A DNA stretch of 64,000 nucleotides from Plazaster borealis (Eukaryota; Echinodermata; Asteroidea; Forcipulatida; Labidiasteridae), in contig CM037472.1 in the NCBI GenBank assembly GCA_021014325.1, positions 558,001 to 622,000 of the forward strand, given 5' to 3'. The notes beneath the pieces are model-generated. The model was given only the letters and a program-made list of their open reading frames with translations, was not told the DNA's origin and searched no databases. Positions 35,481-47,985 of this stretch are shown here, piece by piece (position 1 is the first letter of the stretch; each line of letters begins with the position of its first letter). A program made the translations under genes and the position numbers.

Positions 35481-36437
35481 TTTAAGAATGCAAATTATGT
35501 AATCATAATTATCGGGAAATCATTCGAGCCTTTTAAGATTATAACTTGTATAAATGTTGTCACTACAGGAGTTATGTCCTCTTCAAGAAAACCAGGTTCA
35601 TGATAAGCGAGATAAGCAGTTTGAACACAACAATGGGAGAATGTAAAACTTGAACATTTGAGCACCTTTAGATGGAAAGGCAATAAAAGCACTTTTTCTT
35701 GTACAAAACTTGCCGCCCCCCTCCCCCTTTTCAGCTTTCAAAAGATGCATCAATTAATTAAATACTTTTAGAGTGATGATTGATTTGGAAAATACATTTT
35801 TACATGGTTTAACCTTGCTGTAATTATTGTAACCTCCTGATCAGGAAACGGAGAGATCAAAATATTCCACCTGTATACCTCCCCTGAATAGATAATAAAA
35901 AGAATGAAAACAATGTTTGTAACTTCAAAAGCAAACTACTTGCTAAACTTTCTCACAGATTACTTGAGTCTACTTTTCACGAAAACAAAGGATTAGAAGA
36001 AAACAAATGGTTGAAAACTCAAGTGAAAAAACCCCATGATGTCTTATCACATTACATTATGTCTTATCACACCAGTTTTAATCACCCCTGCAATGTATTT
36101 TGCACGTTAAAATTGTTGTCTCACATACAGTTTCTTATCTGTGAACTTAACCTTTCAGAGCCAGAGATGTAGCTAATAGTTCCTCGAAATCAAGTGCAGA
36201 TGGAATCCCCAGTACTGACACCTTGAAGGCTACAAGGCATAAAGGAGAGCATCGTGTATGAAAACATCGCTATCATCAAGACATCTTAGCTGTTCATCTA
36301 GCAATCATGGATGAACAAACCAGCAGTTTGTTGTAAGATATTGGGACATAGATGTGTCAGTTTTGTTGCTTTGGTGTTTTCTGTTTTCGTCGTACAGTGG
36401 GCTGTTTTTGCAGCACTATAGAGTTAACATCTTGTAA
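35481..36437. other. Unannotated stretch
   Basis: AT-rich, with no domain. A possible terminal exon at about 36,162-36,259 (+) follows CCTTTCAG and reads ARDVANSSSKSSADGIPSTD then HKGEHRV and a stop. It has no supporting partner exon, though the + strand modules at 26-29.5 kb lie upstream. Confidence 0.3.
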
Positions 36438-37059
36438 ATAAGTACACCATTGCAAGCAAGCACATACGCGTTTTGAAATTGGAGATTTTAGAGCCTTTGA
36501 AGTGCCGAGATACGATTTGTTGGGCCGAGATACCCTTGGTTGTGCCGAGATACCCGTGGTTGTGCCGAGATACCCGTGGTTGTGCCTGGATTCGGAGATT
36601 TGAATGGAGGGGGAGCGGTTCGATTCGGAATCGATGGTGGTACAACACGGAAAATTCCGAATAAATAAAGGGACCTGGACATTTGCACGTGGCATTTGGG
36701 GTCCTACCCCCGTTGTTGGTTGATCTTAAAGGTGCATCGGGCTCCTCGACCGGCGGGGATGGTACCGGTGTTATCAGCAAAATGGTTGGCCCAGCGGGGG
36801 TAGTCCCTAGTCTTTGGCCGTGGGGGCTAGTGGACCGCGTTAGTACGGTAGGGGACTGCCTCAGAAACTGGTTCGCTGAGGTGGCGGACCGGACCCTTCC
36901 GAAAGGGAGGTGCAATGGCTCTGACGATCTCGAAAAGCGCGTGGGGCTGGTATCCTGGGACCTGCACGTGGTAGCCCTGCTTTTTTACAAACCTTACCAG
37001 GATGATAATGGCAAAATTTAAAACTGACTGAAATAAAATGCTTGCAATGGTGTACTTAT
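36438..37059. mobile_element. 622-bp TIR element with GC-rich core
   Basis: Positions 36,438-36,458 and 37,039-37,059 are perfect 21-bp inverted repeats (core AGTACACCATTGCAAGC). Inside is a 24-bp tandem repeat (36,508-36,580; GTGCCGAGATACCC, about 3.5 copies) and a GC-rich, CpG-containing stretch (36,700-36,960), unlike the AT-rich flanks. Open frames exist on both strands but I recognise none. Confidence 0.75.
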
Positions 37060-37159
37060 AAAATATTTGTTACTTTACTATTTGCGTTGTTGAACTTTAT
37101 CAGTGGTAGTTTTTGCCTTATAATAAGTTTACATTGTTTAGAATTTTTGGTTATAAACA

Positions 37160-39840
37160 CAAGTTCAGAGGCGAGGCTGCTGCTGATGGATTGGAGCGTG
37201 AGTCGTACAGACATAAAGTCATCGCGCGTTTAAAATATTGCGGCCAATATTTTAATTTTCGTCTCGTTTAGGAGGACATTATTGTTTGTCCTGAGAAAAT
37301 GCAGTGGATTGTGTTATTATTAATCTTATTTTTTACCCATAACTTACTAACAAATGTATGTATTAAAATAAAAAATATTTAATAGTATATAAGATTGAAA
37401 CAAATTCTAAACCACATTAAAAAAATAATAATTTGGGAGAAGGCTAGGTGGGAAATAATTTTCCTGTAACCTGTAATTACAAAGTTAGGGATCAAACAAG
37501 GAATTAATGATAAAAATATGTTATTTGATGTTATAAAAAAATAATTATTATAAGATCTCTTTCTGATCTCTTTATTAAAATTCCATTAAATTTCACCATT
37601 AACATGAACAACAATAACTTCTATGATTTGACTTAAATTACTAAAAACAAATAACCGGATTATAAGTAGCATAAATATTTGTGTTTTAATCAGAAGACAA
37701 ATTAAAACTATAATAAAATAAAAATATTGAGACGTGATAAATAATTTCCATTTCACAAATTACTTGCCATAAAAATTAATACATTCACACCTTCATCTAT
37801 TAAAAATATGTTCTTCTGAAAATGAATGTCGCATTTTCAACAAAACAAAAATTAAATGAATAATTAAAGCTAGTCTCTATGTAGGCCTATGTTATGTTTG
37901 TAATAAATCATGAACTTTTTAATTAAGTTTTTAACCTTTAACAAATCATGTCTTTGTGTTACTTCACTTGAATGCAAATGATGACATTGTTAAATACTAA
38001 TACATTGATTAAAATTTACTTAACACAAACTTTAAATAATATTTAAGTAATTTGACATTATTACTCTAACAAGTCCATGTTCCAATTTGAATGACTATAC
38101 ATTTTACAGTACTAACTGCGATAAAATTAATGTTTGAGAACTAACTTATACTTAACAATGTTAAAAATAGCAATATACATTATAGGCTGACACCCAACTG
38201 TCAATTTGTATGTAAGATACAAGTGGTTAACATTTTCCTTTTATAAAAGAATAATTATGTATACACATATTTAAGTTTACTTAATATCATCCAATAAAAT
38301 CACAGGTGAGACAGAAATTAATGTTGGGAATTGGGGTCCACTTTAAGGCCTAAAAAGACTGCCTAATTTTATTACATAAAGTGCAAGTAAAACAAAATAC
38401 AAATAATAATAGTTCTCTTAAATAAGTCAGGGCTACATGTATTGTATTTTTTGGAATTTAAATGTACAATATTATCTAGGCCTACATGCTATTTTGTAGA
38501 TCACTAACAAGAATTTGAAACTTTTTCTTTGTTAACAAAGACGGGGGTAAAAATGTGAGTCGGGCGGACATAAAATCATTGCGTGTTGAAGATATTGCGA
38601 CCAATATCAAAGTGTCTGTTGTGTTTAGAAAAAGGACGCTAATGTCTGTCCACAAGACCCGTGAAAATGCACTGGAATGTGTTATTTTATTTCTCCATAA
38701 TTCACAGATAAATGAACATATACGACAAGTTTTCCCAATGAACAAAATTATGACAATACATGTTTATCTATATATATAATATCAGTATACATTTTTGTCG
38801 AATGGACTGCAGAAAAAATGTAATTATGGAGAATGTTGGACATAGGGGAGAAAATAAATGTTTATGTAACGAACAAATAATAGAGTTATGGGATCACAAT
38901 ATAAAGATTTGTTAATAAAAATGTAAACACGAATAAAACATTAAAATTATAAAAATTATACATGATTTGTAGTTAGGGCTTTGTTGACAACAAAGTCTGC
39001 ATAACAAAACATCTTATTATTATTTATTTTTAAAAATTCAATTAAATTTCACCACTAACATCTAAAAACTAATAACTTCTTATGTTTGATTAAAATTACT
39101 AAAACAAATGATCACATTGAAAAGAAGCATACTGGTATTTTAATTAGTGGAGAAAATTACAATCTATTATTTATATATGGATTTATTGTTGTCTATAAAG
39201 TTCATAAATTTGACAATTTATGTGACGAAGGTTCTAAAGAATCTCCTACTAACATTTTATAATTAAATTAGGTTCCGAAGTAAAAATTCATCAATGTTAT
39301 TTAAATACATTAGACATTTAATAAAGTTACTATTATTGTTACATCTATTAATCAAATTACTTGCAACTTGAGGATCTAACAACCTTAAGTTTTTTTTTAC
39401 TTATTACAAAAATAAATAAATAACATACACTAACATCAATGCAATTATTACAATAAACATTTTTAGTCGTGAAAGTAAAATCTTGGAAACTAACTGCGCA
39501 ATATTATCTACATGTTATTATGTACATCACTAACAACAATTTGAAACTTTACAGTTTCCAATGTGTGCACTGCATTTAATTATATTAAGAAGTTCATGCG
39601 ATAAAAACAAATTATTATTAAGAATTAATTTACCTTGTTAAATAGAATAAAAATAAAAAGGAAAAATATAAAATGGGCTTTCACAAGTTCATAAAATCTC
39701 GAGTGACGTCGGTGAAAAAAAAAGTGTTTCGGTTGGTATAAACGGGCGCTGCCGAGATTAAATGTTATTTTGCAGTTTGTACATGATCGATGCGTGTATT
39801 AAGCCATGCAGACAAGCAGCCTCGCTTCAGAAACGTATTG
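37160..39840. mobile_element. AT-rich 2.7-kb block with inverted ends and a decayed coding core
   Basis: GAGGCGAGGCTGCT near 37,166 and AAGCAGCCTCGCTTC near 39,818 are inverted partners, which suggests the ends of one element. The interior is very AT-rich. A short frame at 38,555-38,778 reads SRADIKSLRVEDIATNIKVS. A decayed copy (SRTDIKSSRV) lies at 37,199-37,340. Another duplicated segment (CACTAACAACAATTTGAAAC) is at 38,490 and 39,520. The LRVEDI phrase recalls tyrosine recombinases, but this is too short to claim. Confidence 0.45.
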
Positions 39841-40583
39841 TTTAATACTTGAACTGTGATAATGGTGAATTTAAGTTAATATTTAAGTTAATTTTGATAT
39901 TATAAAACCACTTTTATTAGATGTAAGAAATAGTACTTAGTTTTTTATTTTGAGACAACTTGGATCTTATTTTTGCTTTAAAATAGATTGATACTATGAC
40001 AAGAAAAACAAGTAACTAATGTTTGAGCTATTCGCAGTATTTTTGACCTCGCAAGGGCGTGTGTAAACCCAATTTACGTGATGCAAAACGAGTAAAACAA
40101 AACCGTTTTTCTTAGTGTTGTTTGTTACTTTGGCTATTGATACAAGAAAACAAAATACTGATATTCAAAATGAGATAAAACTTTAATTGTGAAACAATTT
40201 TCATTATTGAAAGCGCTCTCATGCAGTCAAACATACGGTCAATTTAATTATACTTCAAATAAAGGATCTATATCTCTGTAAAATAGTTGAAATTATTTAC
40301 TTTGTAACTTTCTAATGTTAAACTACTTATTATGGTTTGTAGTCTTTAATAGTCTTTACCTTTACTCGTTAAACATTTGGTATTATGTATAAAGGTATTT
40401 TGTTTTACAAACTACAAATAAACTGTTATTTAACAGACACCAACAGACATTTCTTAATTTTCTTTTTTCTCTCCTAGCTCATGCTAAGGTCAAAGGTCAT
40501 AGGGCGCATCTCATTATTTTTTTTTTATTTGACAAATCCATTCTAAGGTTTATCTATAACGTCCGAGCGATTTTTTTTAAGCG
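39841..40583. other. Unannotated AT-rich stretch
   Basis: No coding, RNA or repeat feature is evident beyond T-runs near 40,518 and 40,571. Confidence 0.5.
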
Positions 40584-40666
40584 GCCATGTGGCCCAGCGG
40601 GCTAGCTCACAGCTCCCGGAATCCTGGAGCTGTGAGCTCGGGGGTTCAAATCCTGGCGGGTCCCTT
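40584..40666 (+). repeat. tRNA-like sequence (SINE head or tRNA pseudogene)
   Basis: GGCCATGTGGCCCAGCGG (A-box-like GGCCCAGCGGGCTAGC) and GGGGTTCAAATCC (B box) are spaced as in a long-variable-arm tRNA. The stem AGCTCAC/GTGAGCT is visible. The acceptor stem is poor, so a functional tRNA is unlikely. Confidence 0.55.
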
Positions 40667-40699
40667 TTTTACCAGTAAAATAGAACTTTTTTTTAAATT

Positions 40700-40783
40700 C
40701 TTGTAAAAATGGGTAGGGCTTGAACCTGGTACCTTTAGCTCTGTAGCCTCTATCTCTCACCACTCTGCCACTGAGCTTTCTTA
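40700..40783 (-). repeat. Second tRNA-like sequence, opposite strand
   Basis: On the minus strand: GCTCAGTGGCAGAGTGGTGA (A-box-like), CAGGTTCAAGCCC (B box). It faces the + strand tRNA-like sequence 40 bp away, and T-rich DNA flanks the pair. Confidence 0.5.
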
Positions 40784-40919
40784 AAAATTTAACGATTTTT
40801 GACCTGATGAATATTAGAATGGCCTGACTTTGAAAAAAATTGAAATATTTTTCCCCCCTGGCTATACCCTTGGATTTTTGGCTGATCTGAGGGCTGACCA
40901 AGGGCCTTGGAGCTTGGCT

Positions 40920-42960
40920 CGGGGAGTAAAATTTCTAAGTGCTGAGGGGCCAGGGAGGTTGCTGGGCAGTCGGCCAGGCAGTGGGGCTGGGCTTGAGGGC
41001 TTGAGGGCTTGGGTGATGGGCTAGAAGGATGCTGGGCAGCTAGGCTGGTTAGGATGAGGGCTTGGGGTGATGGGCTGGGAGGATGCTGATGGGCTGGTGG
41101 GCTGGACTGGCTTGGGGTGATGGTATGAGTGATGGACTGGACTGGTTGGGATGAGGGCTTGGGGAGATGGTTGGAGTGATGGGCTGGAGGGCTTGAGGTT
41201 AGGGTTAGGGTAGGAGTGATGGTAGGAGTGGTTTGTTGGGCTGGTCGGGATGAGGGCTTGGGGTGATGGTTGGAGTGATGGGCTGGACTGGTTGGGATGA
41301 GGGCTTGGGGAGATGGTTGGAGTGATGGGCTGGACTGGTTGGGATGAGGGCTTGGGGAGATGGGGTGATGGGCTGGACTGGTTGGGATGAGGGCTTAGGG
41401 TTAGGGTAAGGGCTTGGGTGATGGTATGAGTGATGGGCTGGGCTGGTTGGGATGAGGGCTTGGGGAGATGGTTGGAGTGATGGGCTGGACTGGTTGGGAT
41501 GAGGGCTTGGAGTGATGGTTGGATTGATGGGCTGGGCTGATTGGGATGAGGGTTTGGAATTAGGGTGAGGGTAAGGGCTCGGGTGATGGTTGGAGTGATT
41601 GGCTGGACTGGTTGGGATGAGGGCTTGGAGTGATGGTTGGATTGATGGGCTGGGCTGATTGGGATGAGGGTTTGGAATTAGGGTGAGGGTAAGGGCTCGG
41701 GTGATGGTTGGAGTGATTGGCTGGACTGGTTGGGATGAGGGCTTGGGGTGATGGTTGGAGTGATGGGCTGGGCTGGTTGGGATAGAGGCTTGGGGTGATG
41801 GTATGAGTGATGGACTGGACTGGTTGGGATGAGGGCTTGGGGTGATGGTTGGAGTGATGGACTGGACTGGTTGGGATGAGGGCTTGTGGTGATGGATGGA
41901 GTGATGGGCTGGACTGGTTGAGATGAGGGCTTGGGGTGATGGTTGGAGTGATGGGCTGGGCTGGTTGGGATGAGGGTTTGGGTTGGCTGGACTAGTTGGG
42001 ATGAGGGCTTGAGGTTAGGGTTAGGGTAGGAGTGTTGGTAGGAGTGGTTTGTTGGACTGGTCGGGATGAGGGCTTGGAGTGATGGACTGGACTGGTTGGG
42101 ATGAGGGCTTGGGGTGATGGCTTGGAGTGATGGACTGGACTGGTTGGGATGAGGGCTTGTGGTGATGGTTGGAGTGATGGGCTGGACTGGTTGAGATAAG
42201 GGCTTGGGGTGATGGTTGGAGTGATGGGCTGGGCTGGTTGGGATGAGGGTTTGGGTTGGCTGGACTAGTTGGGATGAGGGCTTGAGGTTAGGGTTAGGGT
42301 AGGAGTGTTGGTAGGAGTGGTTTGTTGGACTGGTCGGGATGAGGGCTTGGGGTGATGGGCTGGACTGGTTTGGATGAGGGCTTGGGGTGATGGTACGTGA
42401 AGTGATGGGCTGGGCTGGTTGGGATGAGGGCTTTTTGGTTGATGTTAGGAGATGGGCTGGATGGTTGGACTGATGGCTTGGGGAGATGGTTGGAGTGATG
42501 GGCTGGGCTGGTTTGGATGAAGGCCTGGGGTTAGGGTTAGGGTTAGGGTTAGGGTTAGGGCTTGGGGTGATGGTAGAAGTGATTTGTTGGACTGGTTGGG
42601 ATGAGGACTTGTGGTGATGGGCTGGACTGGTTGGGATGAGGGCTTTGGGTTATGGTAGGAGATGGGCTGGATGGTTGGACTGAGGGCTTGGGGAGATTGT
42701 TGGAGTGACGGGCTGGACTGGTTGGGATAAGGGCTTGGGGTTAGGGTAGGTGTGATGGGCTGGGCTGGTTGAGGTGAGGGCTTGGGGTGATGGTTGGAGT
42801 GATGGGCTGGACTGGTTGGGATGAGGGCTTGGGGTGATAGGCTGGGCTGGTTGGGATGAAGGCTTATGGTGATGGGCTGTGATGTTGGGATAAGGGCTTG
42901 GGGTTATGGTAGGGGTGATGGGCTGGTACATGTAGTAATTTTGCTGGAGCCTGGCTGGTT
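40920..42960. repeat. G-rich minisatellite, ~47-bp unit
   Basis: About 2 kb of a degenerate unit (TTGGGATGAGGGCTTGGGG, then AGATGGTTGGAGTGATGGGC, then TGGACTGG). The + strand is G/T-rich with almost no C, a strong strand asymmetry with many G-tracts that could form quadruplexes. Sub-blocks recur at higher order (GGTTAGGGTTAGGGTAGGAG near 41,200, 42,015 and 42,287). Confidence 0.9.
42531..42560 (+). repeat. Interstitial telomeric repeat (TTAGGG)5
   Basis: Five perfect TTAGGG hexamers inside the G-rich minisatellite. TTAGGG pairs and triplets also occur elsewhere in the array. Confidence 0.95.
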
Positions 42961-45082
42961 GCACATGAGTATGATCAAGTTGGGTAGATGGCTGGGGTCA
43001 TTTATAATGTGACTTTGAATGTTTTTAAAGGTTGGTCCTTTTTAGATTAAAGGAGTTATTTCTAAATTTATATAAAGGGATTATTCTTTTTATGCTGAAG
43101 AGATTAAAAGACTCTATTTACTGCACTTTTCTGGAAAATGATTGAGAGGATATAGAGATGTTTTACTGCGGCCATTTTTGTTGAATTCGGTGTGTACCCA
43201 TATAGGCCTATCACTGGAGTGTACTGGTTTACTAAAGGACCACTCTATTTTATATGCGCAAAGATGATTTTTGTTTCATACATTTTGGTCGGTTTTGTTA
43301 ATAGTAAAACATCTATTAGTCAAACTTTGCTTAATAAGCTTTCTTATAATTTAATTTTGCTCTATGTCTTGCATATAATACTTTTTACAAAAACAATTAA
43401 AATGCACATAAAATAAGGGAATAGAAGAGATTTCTTGCTACATTTATAGAATCATTTTATTTGACAACTCCAAATAATATATAATCAACAATACAATTTA
43501 AAAATTATCAGTTTAAGAACACTAATTTTACTGTAGCCTAAAAAAATACAAACAATGTTGAAGAGCGTTAATTTCTGGACACAGTTCTTTTGGGAGACTA
43601 ATTTCAGTTATCTTATTTATCAACAAATAGTTTACATCACTAAGCTGTGAAAACTTCATCATTAGTTTGGGCACGTTTTTAAGTAAACCCCACAAAATCA
43701 CAATTAATACTTTGTTGTAGGCCTATGTTTTGTGCATTTGGTTTTTTCAAATTTTGAAGAACATTTTTCTTGGCCAAGCTAATATTTTACACATATATTT
43801 TTCAGGACTATCATTTAATGAAGGTATTTTACAGAAAATAACCGATTGCTTTTTGGAAAAGTAAATTTATTCAACTCGACCTTTAAACTTAGGTCTTCAT
43901 TAGGTATTCATTTAAAGAAATGGATAACAATGATGTCTGGGGTTTTTCAGACATTCTGTGCACATTTGTGGTTTTGATTTTGCGGTTATTTAAAATGAGA
44001 CCTGCTATCTAGCAAAACCCAAAACTTCTTGGCAATTAGCATAAATGTATAACAGCCAAGAAAAGGTCAACAATTGACCCCAGGAACAAATTTGAGATTT
44101 GTTTGTGACCATATGTTCTTTAGATCTGGATGAAAAATAAATATTGTTGTGAATAATTTTAACTTTCAAGATAAATACCAAAATCAAACCGTTTTTCCCC
44201 CCAAATTGGTTCAAAGTTTAGGGCCTTGCTGGGGCCACTCACAATTTGTGAAGGACATCTTTGTCACAAAATGTAAGATTTTGAATTAAAAATAATATTC
44301 CATTTCTTTCATGATGTTTGTCCATCATGTAGTTAAAATCCCTCTAAGCTCATAACCAATAAATGCAAAGAAATATGAGTACTTGATTTTATATCAGTCA
44401 TAAAGTAGGGACAGTTTACTGAGCACAATGTCTTACCTACAAGTACTTGTGGTGTATGTTTTCATATTCTTTTCAGGCACTTACTTTTTACAAGAAGATT
44501 CAAGTAGATGTAAGATTGCATCAGAGTTTATCATTAATTTTACAAATGAAATCAAAAAGTTGGTTGGTTGTTCATCCATGATTCCTTGATGTGTAGAAAG
44601 CCTTGAAGACCGTTATGTTTCCATTATGAATTGCTCTCCTCAAACTCTGAAGTCTTCAAGATTGTAGTGAAAATTATTTGCTACACACTTGGTTGTTCAT
44701 GCTGTGAAAGGTTAAAGAAAACAATTGTATAAACTTAACCCATTTTGGGGTGTATGGTCAACTGAACTGCCCCCTTCAATTTGCCCTTGTCAATGAAAGC
44801 TTACAGCTCAAACTTGACAAAGATTGATTGACATGAATGGGTAATATCCAAACTGAAATTGATGAGTGTTTTTAGTCGAGAAAGACATAAAATTCAGCAA
44901 ACTCTTTGGGGTGGACAGCTGGAGTCCCCACTCAGAGCCCTCCTCCCTCCAAGATACACAAACATTCATTCATGATTGGTTTGATGCATTAAATATCCCC
45001 AAAATTGTGTCTTTCCCTCGCTTGCCCCCAAAATGAAAATGTCTGGTTACACCACTGCTCTTTGGTTCTTTTACTTATAATT
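42961..45082. other. Unannotated AT-rich stretch
   Basis: I see no gene, RNA or clear repeat. Short frames look random. Confidence 0.5.
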
Positions 45083-45295
45083 TTAATAATAATAATAATA
45101 ACTAGTTCTTATATAGCGCATTTTACAATAACGTCTCAATGCGCTTTACATTAGTGCCCTGGTCATTGGGCCAATAACATTCCTTTAATCTTTTTCAGCT
45201 CCCTTTGGAGTATACAGCCCCGAGCTGCCGTGGCGCTCCGAAGGCTTTTGAAACCCTACCCTCGCAGGTACCCATTTATACCCCTGGGTGAAGAG
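45083..45295 (-). mobile_element. SINE 3' portion, minus strand
   Basis: Starts with (AAT)n and CTTATATAGCGC, the inverse of the SINE tail, followed by CCTTTGGAGTATACAGC and CCCTCGCAGGTACCCATTTA as in 2395-2510. The tRNA head is missing. Confidence 0.75.
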
Positions 45296-46946
45296 AATCA
45301 ATGATGCAGAAATATTTTATTCCAGGGTTCATGAAAATAACAGTGGAGGAGAAACAATGCTGGTTTCTACCTGGAGATTATTTATTTTGTTAATATTAAG
45401 TGCGAATGATGTATTGCTTTTTATTTTTTATCCAAGGGATTTTGTTAATAAAAACATGTTTTCATTTTTTTAAATAATCTGTTATCAATCTGTAGGGACA
45501 AACCACTCATCTGAGTTAGGCTGGTGCCAGCATGAAGTCCTCAGAATGTTGTGGCATGTGGCGTGGGGGTGCTGTCTGTACTGTGCTGCTAAAACAGCCC
45601 ACTTTTTGGTGTTAGTGTAACGTAACCCTTGGGGAATGTACATACCTTTGTTGTCACCTTCACACATCTACGTGATGTGTAGACCTTGGGCTGATGGTAG
45701 GCACTTGCAGGTCTCAGGAATCTACTTTTTGTAACAGGTAGAAATTATCTGCGGATGGCATGCCTTCAAAATAAAAAACACAAAGATATGTGTTAAATAA
45801 AGTCAAATTTTTCACAAACAAAATATTTGAATCTGAGAAACGATTCATGCATAAATCATTTCTCAGATTTTTGAGGGTCGGTGTCTATTCGCAAATGCTG
45901 TGGCCAGAGATGCAGTTGGTACTCGCCGTTACCTTAACCTCGTTAAACGTGGATGGATTTGGGAGGGTCACATGCTTATGCCCGAAACATTAGATTTGAA
46001 CCTCACTTGCCCCTCCTTCCCGTTCCAAGCAAAATAAATAAATAAATAACAGTTTAAACTACCAAGGGAAAGTGACGCTAAATTTGATAGAAGGAAACTA
46101 GGATATATTTATGAACTAAGAACTGTTTTAATGTTCAGGAGTTTCCCTTACCTTTTATAAAGGAGAGAGCAGTTCATTTACCAGACTGATATGAGACTCA
46201 TTGTACATTGTTAGGAAGCTTATCAACTGCAGGTCTCAGCAGCTACTTTGTTGATGTAAAGATCTCTGTGGAGATGACAACCCTCGCTGTATCATGCAAA
46301 CAAAGAACAAAATAATGCTTGACTTTAGCTTTTAAACAACAAGTAATGAAGCACAGGGTAGTTTGAGAATACCTTTAAAGATCAACTTGAACTAAATGAT
46401 TTAGAAACGAGTGTGTAATGATTACACAGATAGACTGTGCAAGTCTCGCGCATATTTGAACTTCCAACCATATGGAGTTTTACGTGGGCGAGATTTTGTT
46501 TCGTCAATTATTTTAGTTTAACGTAGTTTATGACCATGAAAAGTGTTTATGTTGTTGGGAATGTAATACTAAGTAAGTGATAACAAATATGAAAGTAAAA
46601 ACAATTCAACAGTACAATGAAGAAAACCTTACACTTGACCTCAGCTTCCGGTTATCTTGCATAAAATTAAGAATTTGTGCCCACCTCTGATCACCAAACT
46701 TAGGTAAATGCATGTTTTGGTTGTGCGATGATAACTGCCAGGCGCTAAGCCTTTTCATCGCAGTCTATGGTTGTTGAGGTGTCAGTGTAAACTGTATCAC
46801 ACGTTAATGTTTAGGGGTTGCACATTATTCGGGCATGGATTTACAAAAGGGGTTTCTAAAAAGTTAAGATCAAATAAGCAAAGAGTCCAAATAAGGAACA
46901 TTTGGGATATTAGATGTTGAAGCCACATGTTGAAACTGGTGCTTAC
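45296..46946. other. Unannotated stretch
   Basis: Mostly AT-rich. A possible minus-strand exon at about 45,645-45,720 (FLRPASAYHQPKVYTSRRC then VKVTTK, before a GTATGT donor) has no confirmed partner. Confidence 0.3.
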
Positions 46947-47807
46947 CTGTTAATGGAAAAAAACATCCTTGAATCTTGATGATGGGCAGCATATGCGTAT
47001 CTACTTTTGGGGAGGCAGACTTCATCAGCCTAAATGCAAACAAATAAAAAAACATATTTTGTGAAAGGGGTGTGTTGCGGTTTTCCTTCAATTGCAGCAA
47101 CAATTTGATGATGCTTTGACCATAAGAGGGCGCCATACAAGAAATCTCAAAACATGTGCTTTTAACAATAAGCATAACAAAAAGATGGCCCATGTTTTTG
47201 TTGTTTTCTCGCCTGTCCTCTTTAGGGGTGTTTTGTGTTGGGTGGGGAATCGGTGATGGTTACACTCTTTTGGGGGTGAATCTCTGTCTACTAAAATATT
47301 GGCACAGGTTTTAAAGTGATTTAACAATATTGAAATAAAACTAGACTAATTTTGTTCTAAAGCCTAGTAGTAATATCATCAAACTGTCCAAAATTTCTTA
47401 ATGCATCTCAAAATGATGGTTGTTCATATAGTTCAATTTACCTGTTCATGAAGACATCGTTGAATCTTGATGATGGGCTTTATGCGAATCTACTTTTGGG
47501 GAGGTAGACTTCATCTGACAATGGCTTGTCTGTAGCTAACCTAAATATAATCAAATTAAAAACAGTATTTTGTGAAAGGGGTGTGTTGTTGTTTCTTCAA
47601 TTGTAGCAACGATTTGCTCATAAGAGGGCGCAAAACAAGTAATATCAAAAAGCACAATAACAAAAATGGACCACGGTTTTTTGTACACGTTTTTGAAGCA
47701 ATGATTCAAATTCACTTCAGAATCGTTTTCACAAAGTAATGTATGTGCTCCTCAGCCAAAATTGTGTTAGGAGAAAAAACCTGGTTGAAGTTGATTTACT
47801 TTGTCAA

Positions 47808-47985
47808 GCTCAGTAGTCTAGTGGTAAGACGTCTTCTCTAGAATGGCAAAGGTTGTGGGTTCAGATCCCACCAAGTGCCTGTGCATTTTTCCTCTTCACA
47901 GAACTCTGGAAAGCACTGAGTACAGTGCTTTAAAGCGCATCGATGTTTGGGTAAAACACAAACATTATTTTTCAAACTGCTGAGT
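47808..47985 (+). mobile_element. tRNA-derived SINE (second family), copy 1
   Basis: Head CTCAGTAGTCTAGTGGTAAG and B box GGTTCAGATCCC, then GAACTCTGGAAAGCACTGAG and AGTGCTTTAAAGCGCATCG. Carried within the duplicated unit. Confidence 0.75.

Noticed and set aside
40584..40666. Functional tRNA gene
   Set aside because: A and B boxes are present but the acceptor stem does not pair well, and a similar element lies next to it.
42650..42964. Pro/Ser/His-rich minus-strand frame in the minisatellite
   Set aside because: A product of the repeat unit on the C-rich strand, with no start context or splice evidence.
45485..45667. 60-codon minus-strand frame as a gene
   Set aside because: It runs across a possible donor into apparent intron and has no family signature; only a weak exon note is kept.
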